A stretch of 64,000 nucleotides of DNA, taken from Photobacterium toruni. GTDB lineage: Bacteria; Pseudomonadota; Gammaproteobacteria; Enterobacterales; Vibrionaceae. Shown piece by piece: positions 27,512 to 35,242 of the stretch. The stretch is taken from NCBI RefSeq assembly GCF_024529955.1, contig NZ_AP024854.1:1302001-1366000 (forward strand), given 5' to 3'. Below the pieces are notes generated by a model. It ran no database searches and was not told the origin of the DNA. It worked only from the letters and a program-made list of their open reading frames with translations. The position numbers and the translations under genes were made by a program. The number at the start of each line of letters is the position of its first letter. The first letter of the stretch is position 1.

Positions 27512-28420
27512 TTATTTTGCAAGTACTGTTTGTAGCCAAGGCCAGCCTTGTTTTTTACGGCTTAGGGTATTTTCCATCATTAATACACCGTCAGTTGCGT
27601 GTGTATCGAGGATATGATTCCAATCACCTGTGTAAAGTAGGCGTGTAGTGCTGGTTGTGATGTCTGTTAGCATCAATGCAGCCATACCTAGGCCATCTTC
27701 GTCGCAACGACGTTGAAGATCTGCTTGAAGTTCTTCGATCATGCTATCAACTTGCTCAAGAGTCGCAAGTTCGATTTGACCAACAACAACATCACGATCA
27801 TTGAAAGGGTAACCTTTAAGGTCTTTTTCAACTAATTGTGCAGCTGTTAGGCCTTTGATGTCAGTCTTAGCGATCAATAGTGCTTTGATGAATGATTCTA
27901 GATCTTGTACATCGGCGATTTGAGCAAGTGCGTGTACTGCGTCTTTATCTTTTTGCGTACACGTTGGAGATGCAAAACCTACTGTATCAGATAGGATAGC
28001 TGACATCATAAGAACGGCTAGTTCACGTGTGATCTCGTGACCTTCAATCTTGAATAAATTGAATAGCACTGTACAAGTACAGCCTACAGGCCAGATCCAT
28101 GCTTCCATTGGGTTAATTGTCATTACATCACCTAGACGATGGTGGTCAACAATACCAACAACTTCAGCTTCAGCTAGGTCATCAGGTGCTTGAGCAAGAT
28201 CTGAGTAGTCAACTAACCATACTTTCTCACCAGCAACACTTGTGCGTAGTTCTGGAGCAGTAACACCAGCTAGCTCAAGGATGTGTAGAGTTTCACGGTT
28301 CATTTCGCCTTGACGAATTGCTGTTGCCTCAAGACCACGAGCCTTAAGGAATGCTGTACAAACTAGTGCAGAACAAATGCTGTCACTATCTGGGTTTTTG
28401 TGACCTACAACTTGGATCAT
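27512..28420 (-). CDS. ppaC: Manganese-dependent inorganic pyrophosphatase (family II)
   Basis: The enzyme hydrolyses pyrophosphate to phosphate in the cytoplasm. The 302-residue product shows the DHH-family metal site: GHKNPDSDS (His7, Asp11, Asp13), Asp71 in WLVDYSD, and VDHHR (92-94). Length and motifs match PpaC of Vibrionaceae. It is a single gene with its own terminator. No CBS or DRTGG regulatory insert is present. Confidence 0.95.
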   Translation of the reverse strand: MIQVVGHKNPDSDSICSALVCTAFLKARGLEATAIRQGEMNRETLHILELAGVTAPELRTSVAGEKVWLVDYSDLAQAPDDLAEAEVVGIVDHHRLGDVMTINPMEAWIWPVGCTCTVLFNLFKIEGHEITRELAVLMMSAILSDTVGFASPTCTQKDKDAVHALAQIADVQDLESFIKALLIAKTDIKGLTAAQLVEKDLKGYPFNDRDVVVGQIELATLEQVDSMIEELQADLQRRCDEDGLGMAALMLTDITTSTTRLLYTGDWNHILDTHATDGVLMMENTLSRKKQGWPWLQTVLAK

Positions 28421-28601
28421 GATATTTCCTTTACTTTATCTGTAACAGCATGGTGCTGTGTAACATATATAAGATTAACTTGATTCTTGCACGATTATAC
28501 CTTGAAGAGACGTTGTTTTATAGGGATAAGCGAGATCAAGAACTTGGAATGGGGGAAGATTGTAGAGTATTTTGCAGAAATAACAATTAAGGATAAAAAA
28601 T

Positions 28602-28635
28602 AAAGGCGCAAGTGTCTAATCTTGCGCCTTTTTCG
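28602..28635 (-). terminator. Terminator after the GGGtGRT gene
   Basis: AAAGGCGCAAG pairs perfectly with CTTGCGCCTTT around an 8-base loop, with T- and A-rich flanks. Confidence 0.85.
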
Positions 28636-28668
28636 TTATTTGAAGATAAAATCTTGTCTAACTATAGC

Positions 28669-29673
28669 TTATGCTTTTTGAGCTTGCTCAATCGCAACAG
28701 CAACAGCAACAGTTGCACCAACCATTGGGTTGTTACCCATACCAATAAGACCCATCATTTCAACGTGAGCTGGTACAGATGAAGAACCTGCAAACTGAGC
28801 GTCAGAGTGCATACGACCCATAGTATCAGTAAGACCGTAAGATGCTGGACCTGCTGCAACGTTATCAGGGTGAAGTGTACGACCAGTACCGCCGCCTGAT
28901 GCTACTGAGAAGTAAGCTTTGCCTGCTTCTAGACGTTCTTTTTTGTACGTACCAGCAACAGGGTGTTGGAAACGTGTTGGGTTAGTTGAGTTACCAGTGA
29001 TTGAGATATCAACGTTTTCACGGTGCATAATTGCAACACCTTCACGTACATCATCAGAACCGTAACAGTTGATGTCACCACGTTGTGTTTTAGAGAAACG
29101 ACGCTCAGAAACAACGTTTAGTTCGCCAGTAACGTAATCGAATTTAGTTTCAACATAGTTGAAGCCGTTGATACGAGCGATTAGGTAAGCAGCATCTTTA
29201 CCAAGACCGTTAAGAATAACGCGTAGTGGGTTAGTACGTACTTTGTTAGCGTTTAGAGCAATTTTGATTGCGCCTTCAGCTGCTGCAAATGATTCGTGAC
29301 CAGCAAGGAATGCGAAACATTGTGTTTCGTTACTTAGTAGACGAGCGCCTAGACGACCGTGACCAAGGCCTACTTGACGTTGGTCAGCAACAGAACCAGG
29401 AATACAGAAAGTTTGTAGACCAAGACCTAGGAATTCAGCAGCTTCAGCAGCTGTTTTTGCACCTTCTTTAAGTGCAATAGCAGAACCTAAAACATAAGCC
29501 CAAGATGCGTTTTCAAACGCGATAGGTTGTGTTTCTTTTACGATGTTGTATGCATCAACACCATGTTCGTTACAGTAATCACGAGCTTCTTCTAGTGAAG
29601 CAAAACCATATTGCTCTAGTACTGGAGTGATTTTTTCAATACGACGATCAAAACTTTCAAATAATGCAGCCAT
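28669..29673 (-). CDS. GGGtGRT family protein of unknown function
   Basis: The 334-residue protein carries the family's name motif GGGTGRT at 260-266, followed by LHPDNVAAGPASYG, and is cytoplasmic. Cys34, Cys90, Cys119 and Cys203 are candidates for metal or cluster binding. The family is widespread in anaerobes and some gammaproteobacteria, and no function is established to my knowledge. The gene follows a NifU/IscU-like scaffold gene by 103 bases on the same strand; this pairing suggests an iron-sulfur or related cofactor role. Codons look highly optimised, hinting at strong expression. Confidence 0.85.
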   Translation of the reverse strand: MAALFESFDRRIEKITPVLEQYGFASLEEARDYCNEHGVDAYNIVKETQPIAFENASWAYVLGSAIALKEGAKTAAEAAEFLGLGLQTFCIPGSVADQRQVGLGHGRLGARLLSNETQCFAFLAGHESFAAAEGAIKIALNANKVRTNPLRVILNGLGKDAAYLIARINGFNYVETKFDYVTGELNVVSERRFSKTQRGDINCYGSDDVREGVAIMHRENVDISITGNSTNPTRFQHPVAGTYKKERLEAGKAYFSVASGGGTGRTLHPDNVAAGPASYGLTDTMGRMHSDAQFAGSSSVPAHVEMMGLIGMGNNPMVGATVAVAVAIEQAQKA

Positions 29674-29776
29674 GATGGAGTTTCCTCTAATTCGGTAAAA
29701 ACAATTTCAGTGACGCTGTAACTCTTGAGAGAGTCAAAATAAAAACGCCATTTACTTGTGTGATATAGGTCTATGA

Positions 29777-30469
29777 TTACTCGTGACGAGGATCAATAGT
29801 ACGAGCTGCTTCATCAAAGCGACCGTATTGACCAGTAGCTTGTTCCATAGCTTCTGCTGCAGGAACGCCTTTACCAATAGATTCCATCATCTTACCTACG
29901 TTTACAAAACGGTAGCCGATGATTTCTTCGTTGTCATCTAATGCAACTTTAGTTACGTAACCTTCAGCCATCTCCATGTAACGAGGGCCTTTTGCACGAG
30001 TACCGTAATGTGTACCTACTTGGCTACGTAAACCTTTACCTAGATCTTCAAGACCAGCACCAATTGGTAGACCGTCTAAAGAGAATGCAGTTTGAGTACG
30101 ACCGTAAACAAATTGAAGGAAGATTTCACGCATTGCAACGTTGATAGCGTCACAAACAAGGTCAGTGTTTAATGCTTCAAGGATAGTTTTACCAGTAAGA
30201 ATTTCTGAAGCCATAGCAGCAGAGTGAGTCATACCAGAACAACCGATAGTTTCGATTAGTGCTTCTTCGATGATGCCATCTTTAACGTTAAGCGTTAGTT
30301 TTGCAGCACCTTGTTGAGGAGCACAAGCACCAACACCGTGGCTTAAACCAGAGATAGCAATAACATCTTTAGGGCTAACCCAGCGGCCTTCTACAGGAAT
30401 TGGCGCTGACTCGTGTTGTGGACCACGAGAAATAGGACACATGTTTTGAACTTCACTTGAGTATTGCAT
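29777..30469 (-). CDS. NifU/IscU-like iron-sulfur cluster scaffold protein
   Basis: The 230-residue product contains a NifU N-terminal/IscU-like fold: DGIIEEALIETIGCSGM matches the IscU segment with its central Cys. The three likely cluster ligands are Cys49, Cys77 and Cys106; Cys11 is extra. Residues after about 130 (VGTHYGTRAKGPRYMEM and on) extend beyond IscU and are not familiar. It probably serves as a scaffold or carrier for the GGGtGRT protein encoded next. It is not part of an isc operon: no iscS, iscA, hscA or fdx nearby. Confidence 0.8.
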   Translation of the reverse strand: MQYSSEVQNMCPISRGPQHESAPIPVEGRWVSPKDVIAISGLSHGVGACAPQQGAAKLTLNVKDGIIEEALIETIGCSGMTHSAAMASEILTGKTILEALNTDLVCDAINVAMREIFLQFVYGRTQTAFSLDGLPIGAGLEDLGKGLRSQVGTHYGTRAKGPRYMEMAEGYVTKVALDDNEEIIGYRFVNVGKMMESIGKGVPAAEAMEQATGQYGRFDEAARTIDPRHE

Positions 30470-31606
30470 TGCTCTGCCTCATAGACACCGCAGTATGAGT
30501 AATAAAATGATACAAATTGTAGGTATGTATTAAGCTATTACTGTTAGCAGTGTAGAATTGATAATTCGTTATCGTGCAGATAATAAGAAGAGGACATTAT
30601 ACGTAAACAACGTGGCGTGTTTGAAAAACGAATATCATTAAGTATTCAATAGATAAATAACACGGTCCTCGACTATTAAAAGCCGAATGTTGTCAGAAGT
30701 CATTATCCTTAAAGAAATTCAATAAGGCGGTTAAAGGAGGAACATCATCTCCCGCTATAAAGATTATTATAATAATTTATCATTTATAGCAACAAAATAG
30801 TTTTTATTCCCTATTTTGTTAATGAGATAAATATACGCTCTTTTATATAAATAATATTATTTAAATTATAAAAAAAAGATTTCAAATATGGAAATATTAA
30901 TTGATAATGGTTTTTATTTATATTTTCAATATGAGGTGATTTAGCATAACTATATGATATTGTTGTTTTTATGTTGCTTTCAGTAAAAGTATAAATAACA
31001 AGGAATAATAATGTTAGGACTAGATGTATTATTATTTATACAACGTTAAATGATAATTGTTTTTATTAGAAGTGTAAGAAAGCTATTGCAAGACTTTATT
31101 TTTAACGGCGAGTTTTGTTTTTGAAATATAAATATTAATGTGTCTGTAAATTGTGAACAAATAATCGACTTTTTATTAACTATTTCTATGCGGGAGGTTA
31201 TACATAAATTAAACTTTAATAAGAATTTTCCTTGATTCATTTATTAATAGCATTATTAAAAATACTATAATTTGAATTTTTTAGGGTAATGGATTAGGTC
31301 TCGTTGGTGAATGAATCCTTGAGTGATTTATTACATTCGCCGATAACATGTTAGATTAACCCTAAATTAAAAGGTGTATTTATTTTATTATTTTAACGGT
31401 AATATTATCTATCATCAGAAAGTGTTATAATATAACATACATGGTTGTGGTACTAAGTGGTAATGTAACGCATTCAAAATGAATATAGATTAATAATTCT
31501 GATTCATTTTGGATATAGTTGTTGTTAGTACCCTAATTTCGGTATTATTTAATCATAATCAAACACTCCGCTATGGTAGGGGTGTAAAGAAATGCTTAGG
31601 AAGAAT
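30470..31606. other. Long gene-free region upstream of ribA
   Basis: More than 1.1 kb is very AT-rich and has no frame with a ribosome binding site and plausible protein. Its right part is structured: TTAGGGT at 31281 faces ACCCTAA at 31359, with GGATT/AATCC and GGTGAATG/CATTCGCC inside, and then the ribA leader (next entry). A small RNA or long regulated leader is possible but unproven. Confidence 0.4.
31449..31585 (+). promoter_or_regulatory. Folded leader upstream of ribA
   Basis: GGTACTAA (31449-31456) and TTAGTACC (31525-31532) form a perfect outer stem. Inside, 31473-31484 pairs with 31502-31513 over 12 bases with one wobble. A second hairpin, ACACTCC (31563) with GGGGTGT (31579), ends 12 bases before the ribosome binding site. 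It does not match the FMN riboswitch consensus I know. Confidence 0.5.
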
Positions 31607-32203
31607 ATGGTAAATGTTAGGGCAAGAGTGCCTTTTAAAGTAGGTATTAACAGCAATATCCCCGCTGAATTGCTTTCATTCAATGGTCTTGAATCAGGTA
31701 AAGAGCATGTTGCCATTATTTTTCAAGGCGCGGATAAAACGTTAGCTCCTTTGGTTCGTATGCATTCTGAATGCTTGACGGGTGATGTGTTTCATTCTTC
31801 GCGTTGTGACTGTGGTGAACAACTTGATGAAACTATCGAAAAAATGGGTAAAGTTGGCGGTATCATTCTTTACTTGCGCCAAGAAGGGCGCGGGATTGGT
31901 TTATATAATAAAATTGATGCCTATGAATTACAAAGCCAAGGTATGAATACCTATGAGGCTAATAATTATCTGGGTTTTGATGACGATTTACGTGAATTTT
32001 CTGAAGCAGCCCAAATGTTAAGAGCCTTAGGGGTTAACGAAGTGCGTCTAGTGACGAATAATCCTAAAAAGATTTGTGACTTAGAAGAGCATAATATCAA
32101 CATTGTTGAAGTTGTTGGTACGCAAGCACATATCAAAGATGGCAATGAAAATTATTTAAAAGTGAAAGCTTCACATGGTAAGCATCGCTTAAAGTTTGAC
32201 TAA
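31607..32203 (+). CDS. ribA: GTP cyclohydrolase II RibA
   Basis: RibA opens GTP to start riboflavin synthesis. The 198-residue product has the zinc site Cys56, Cys67 and Cys69 in [18 protein letters not shown] and the signature [14 protein letters not shown] start at ATG 31607, with AGGAAG 3 bases upstream; MVNVRARV then matches Vibrio RibA. An ATG at 31592 would add 5 residues without a good binding site. It is a single gene, not in a rib operon, behind an unusual folded leader. Confidence 0.93.
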   Translation: MVNVRARVPFKVGINSNIPAELLSFNGLESGKEHVAIIFQGADKTLAPLVRMHSECLTGDVFHSSRCDCGEQLDETIEKMGKVGGIILYLRQEGRGIGLYNKIDAYELQSQGMNTYEANNYLGFDDDLREFSEAAQMLRALGVNEVRLVTNNPKKICDLEEHNINIVEVVGTQAHIKDGNENYLKVKASHGKHRLKFD

Positions 32204-32225
32204 CGTTAATTAAGTTAAACTAAAT

Positions 32226-32277
32226 TGCCTCATAGTATTTTCTTTTTTATTAGAAGTATTATGAGGCTTTTTTACGG
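32226..32277 (+). terminator. Terminator of ribA
   Basis: GCCTCATA pairs with TATGAGGC at the base of a long stem that also contains TTTCT/AGAA, followed by TTTTTT. Confidence 0.8.
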
Positions 32278-32544
32278 CCAAAAAATGAACTTAAATATAG
32301 CTGTTTATTAATGATTAGTTTTTCTAATGTAGATCATAATAAACTATCGTGCATTATGAACAAGATTCACTTGTTAGTTATTAGTCAGAAGACTACTATT
32401 TGCGCTTATTTTACAGGCATAGATACTATTTAAACGAACATGCTTCGTCTTTGATAGCAGAGCTACTCTATTCTATATTTTTCTTCTTATTTAATATGTT
32501 GATTATTAATAATTAACTAACAATATTAATCTTTTTTGAGGGTG
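32278..32544. other. Intergenic region upstream of emrD
   Basis: AT-rich sequence between the ribA terminator and emrD. It should hold the emrD promoter. I see no RNA gene or frame. Confidence 0.35.
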
Positions 32545-33759
32545 ATGGTTGTGATCAAGCAATCTTCGGCTGGTAACATGAGTAAGTTATTACTATTACT
32601 TATTATTTTAGTTGCTGTTGGACAAATGACACAAACAATGTATGTGCCAGCGATTCCAGATATGGCAACGTTTTTCTCTGTTAAATCGGCATACTTACAA
32701 ACGGTAATGGCTGTATACCTTATCCCTTATGGGTTATCACAGTTTATTTATGGTCCATTATCTGATCGTATCGGTCGTCGCCCCGTAATTATTGCTGGTA
32801 TGGTAATTTTTCTTATTGGTAGCATAGGAACATTACTATCATCTAACTTCCATTGGTTTTTAGTCGCAACATTTATTCAAGGTTGTGGTACGGGTTGTAG
32901 TGGCGCAATGTGTCGTACTGTGCCTCGTGATAGCTATGATGGTAATGATTTACACCAAGCAAATAGCCTAATTAGCATGGGAGTTATTTTATCTCCTCTA
33001 ATTGCACCCGTTTTAGGGGGATACCTTGCTAAGCATTTTGGTTGGGAATCAGTGTATGCGTTTTTATTAGTCTTTGGTGTTGCCGTTACGATCGCGATGA
33101 TGAGATATTTTAGTGAAACATTACCACCAGAAAAACGTCGTGCTGAACGTGTATTAGTGAGTTACCGTTATGTGTTAAGTAACCGCCGTTTTCAAGGATA
33201 TGTGATTTGTCTGATTGCAACATTTGCGGGTATTGCAGTATTTGAAGCGTCGGCAGGGGTATTGCTTGGTAGTGTTCTAAAATTAGATCCTATTATTGTT
33301 AGTTGGTTGTTTATTTTACCATTACCTGGTTATTTAGGCGGAGCTTGGTTGTCAGGACGATTAGTTCGACGTTTAGGTGTTGATCGTGTGTTAGTTATCG
33401 GCATGATTGCACTTGTACTTGGTGCCGTAACTATTATTATTCCAGGTTTCGCAGGCTTAGTAACGATTAAGAGTCTTATTGGCGGCGCATTTTTGTATTT
33501 TGTTGGTACTGGTATGCTATGTCCTGTTGCGACAACAGCGGCAGTACAACCGTTTCCTAATCATGCAGGTACAGCTGGTGCAGTATTAGGTGGTTTGCAA
33601 AATGTGGGGGCAGGTACTGCAACATTGGCTGCGTCATTTATGAGTGCACAAAGCCAATTTAGTTTAGGTGTTGTTATGACTGTAATGGCGATTATCGTAA
33701 TAATGAGCTTATGGTGGATCCGTTACAGTAAACAAGATACAACGATTCTTGCTCGTTAA
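32545..33759 (+). CDS. emrD: Multidrug efflux MFS transporter EmrD
   Basis: The product is a 12-helix proton-driven drug exporter of the inner membrane. Agreement with E. coli EmrD is strong throughout: VAVGQMTQTMYVPAIPDM, YGPLSDRIGRRPVI (MFS motif A), TVPRDSYD and HAGTAGAVLGGLQNVG. I use ATG at 32545, but it stands only a few bases after GAGGG; GTG at 32551 has better spacing, and the first conserved Met is at 32578. It is a single gene closed by a large shared terminator. Confidence 0.9.
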   Translation: MVVIKQSSAGNMSKLLLLLIILVAVGQMTQTMYVPAIPDMATFFSVKSAYLQTVMAVYLIPYGLSQFIYGPLSDRIGRRPVIIAGMVIFLIGSIGTLLSSNFHWFLVATFIQGCGTGCSGAMCRTVPRDSYDGNDLHQANSLISMGVILSPLIAPVLGGYLAKHFGWESVYAFLLVFGVAVTIAMMRYFSETLPPEKRRAERVLVSYRYVLSNRRFQGYVICLIATFAGIAVFEASAGVLLGSVLKLDPIIVSWLFILPLPGYLGGAWLSGRLVRRLGVDRVLVIGMIALVLGAVTIIIPGFAGLVTIKSLIGGAFLYFVGTGMLCPVATTAAVQPFPNHAGTAGAVLGGLQNVGAGTATLAASFMSAQSQFSLGVVMTVMAIIVIMSLWWIRYSKQDTTILAR

Positions 33760-33809
33760 TAAAATGTGTTGTAATTAAATTGATCCGCTAATAGCTATGG
33801 TCAAAAAAT

Positions 33810-33874
33810 AAAGGCGCAGGACCCATTTTCTCACTAGTTAATGTCTAGTTGAAAGTTGGTCCCGCGCCTTTTTT
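33810..33874. terminator. Bidirectional terminator between emrD and yciU
   Basis: AAAGGCGCAGGACC faces GGTCCCGCGCCTTT with one bulge, and an inner ACTAG/CTAGT stem sits in the loop. A and T runs flank both ends. Confidence 0.8.
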
Positions 33875-33891
33875 ATGGGATAGCGATTGAC

Positions 33892-34218
33892 TTAGTCACG
33901 CTTCCATAAAATGTGGCAACCTTTGTTTTCAGGATCACGGCTGATCAGCAAACGTGCGAACACATCATCAAGTTCGTCATTCTCTTCGTTAACTAAGCCT
34001 ACACATACTTCTGCGTAAAGGTCTTTGTCGATTTCACATGCTAAATGTTCTTCCCAATCATCACGGGTTTCAACAACTTCAGCTGCGCCACGGTCATCAA
34101 ATTGCATGGTGAAAAGCAATACGTCAGCTGGCTCTAAGTTATCCGCTGCCATTTCTAGGAAAATATCGTATGCAACGTCAATAACATCATCGTATGAAAT
34201 AAGGTTTTCTGTTTCCAT
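33892..34218 (-). CDS. yciU: DNA-mimic protein YciU (HI1450/DUF440 family)
   Basis: The 108-residue, strongly acidic product matches HI1450/YciU over its full length (DIFLEMAADNLEPADVLLF, DDVFARLLISR, CHILW). HI1450 has a surface charge layout that imitates double-stranded DNA and was reported to bind HU. No partner gene lies nearby. ATG at 34218 agrees with the family start. Confidence 0.92.
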   Translation of the reverse strand: METENLISYDDVIDVAYDIFLEMAADNLEPADVLLFTMQFDDRGAAEVVETRDDWEEHLACEIDKDLYAEVCVGLVNEENDELDDVFARLLISRDPENKGCHILWKRD

Positions 34219-34433
34219 GATACTGATTGATCTCTATCTGTGTTTAGTGATGTTATTATACCGAAACCCTTAGAATATGCGATATTTAGCGATAGTCGTT
34301 AGTTATGCTGATGATTGTTATGCTTAAGATCGATATAGTAGAGGCGATTGTGGTGTGTATTCGGTAAGTTAATGGCCTAAAGTGATAATAAAATGCCATT
34401 AATGTGTATTGGTTGATGTTATGAGTATGTTTT

Positions 34434-35204
34434 GTGACTAAGTTTTTACCTTGTTTGGACAGTCAAACCACCTTTCAATTAGATTTTATGCCATTGCTCA
34501 TGGCTGCTGTTATTGATTTACAATCTCAAGTGACGGTATTACACAGTATTTATCTTAATGGCAGTATTGCTTATCGGCAGGCAACAAAAGGACTTTCTGA
34601 TCTAAATCTTACGGTAGTGATTACATCACCGTTAACGGTGGAAGAGCAACATCAAATAACGGTGATGTCACAGAGGTTGGTTCGAGATTATCCTGTGATT
34701 TCTGCGGTTGATATTACATGGATACTGCTTGATGAGGTGTTATCTATTGCTGCCATCTTTAAGTGGGGCTTTTGGTTAAAGCATTGTAGTGTATGTTTAT
34801 ATGGCACTAACCTTAGTGAACAATTTGGAAATTTTGAATCTTGTTGGGAAATAGCCAAAGCGTTTAACCATGATATTGAAGTGGCTTTAGTGGCAATAGA
34901 ACAACAGATCAGACGCACTAAAAGTGTTAGTGAATATCAATATTATTGTCGCTGCGCGGGTAAAAAAATGCTCAGAAGTTGCTTTATGCTAGTGGCTATC
35001 GATGTTGATGATTGGGCATATACTGATCAACAATGTGCCGATTATTTCCTGACACGTTACTCGAATAAAACGACAGAAATTGAACGATTATTTGTATTAA
35101 TTAATGGCCCACAAGTCCCCAAAAAAGCATCTCTTTTTATGCTATCGCAATTTGGGTCATGGATTGTTAATGAGTTTAATAATATCGAACGAAAAATTGG
35201 TTAA
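34434..35204 (+). CDS. Nucleotidyltransferase-fold protein upstream of polB
   Basis: Residues 40-63 read like a minimal nucleotidyltransferase active site: YLNGSIAYRQ (Gly43-Ser44) then SDLNLTVVI. The usual pair of metal-binding Asp (D-x-D) is Asp56 and Asn58 here, so activity is doubtful. The rest (about 100-256) is helical, as in nucleotidyltransferases with a C-terminal HEPN-like or helical domain, but I recognise no family. It starts at GTG 34434 with a weak binding site. polB begins 38 bases after its stop on the same strand, so they may be co-transcribed. Confidence 0.6.
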   Translation: MTKFLPCLDSQTTFQLDFMPLLMAAVIDLQSQVTVLHSIYLNGSIAYRQATKGLSDLNLTVVITSPLTVEEQHQITVMSQRLVRDYPVISAVDITWILLDEVLSIAAIFKWGFWLKHCSVCLYGTNLSEQFGNFESCWEIAKAFNHDIEVALVAIEQQIRRTKSVSEYQYYCRCAGKKMLRSCFMLVAIDVDDWAYTDQQCADYFLTRYSNKTTEIERLFVLINGPQVPKKASLFMLSQFGSWIVNEFNNIERKIG

Positions 35205-35242
35205 TACTTGTTTTGTCGTATCAATGTTAGATTGAGGTTTCT

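Noticed and set aside
31046..31240. 64-codon frame on the minus strand
   Set aside because: Low-complexity AT-rich translation, no binding site, no plausible domain.
31261..31606. FMN (RFN) riboswitch before ribA
   Set aside because: The leader folds but the conserved RFN blocks are not recognisable; annotated only as a structured leader.
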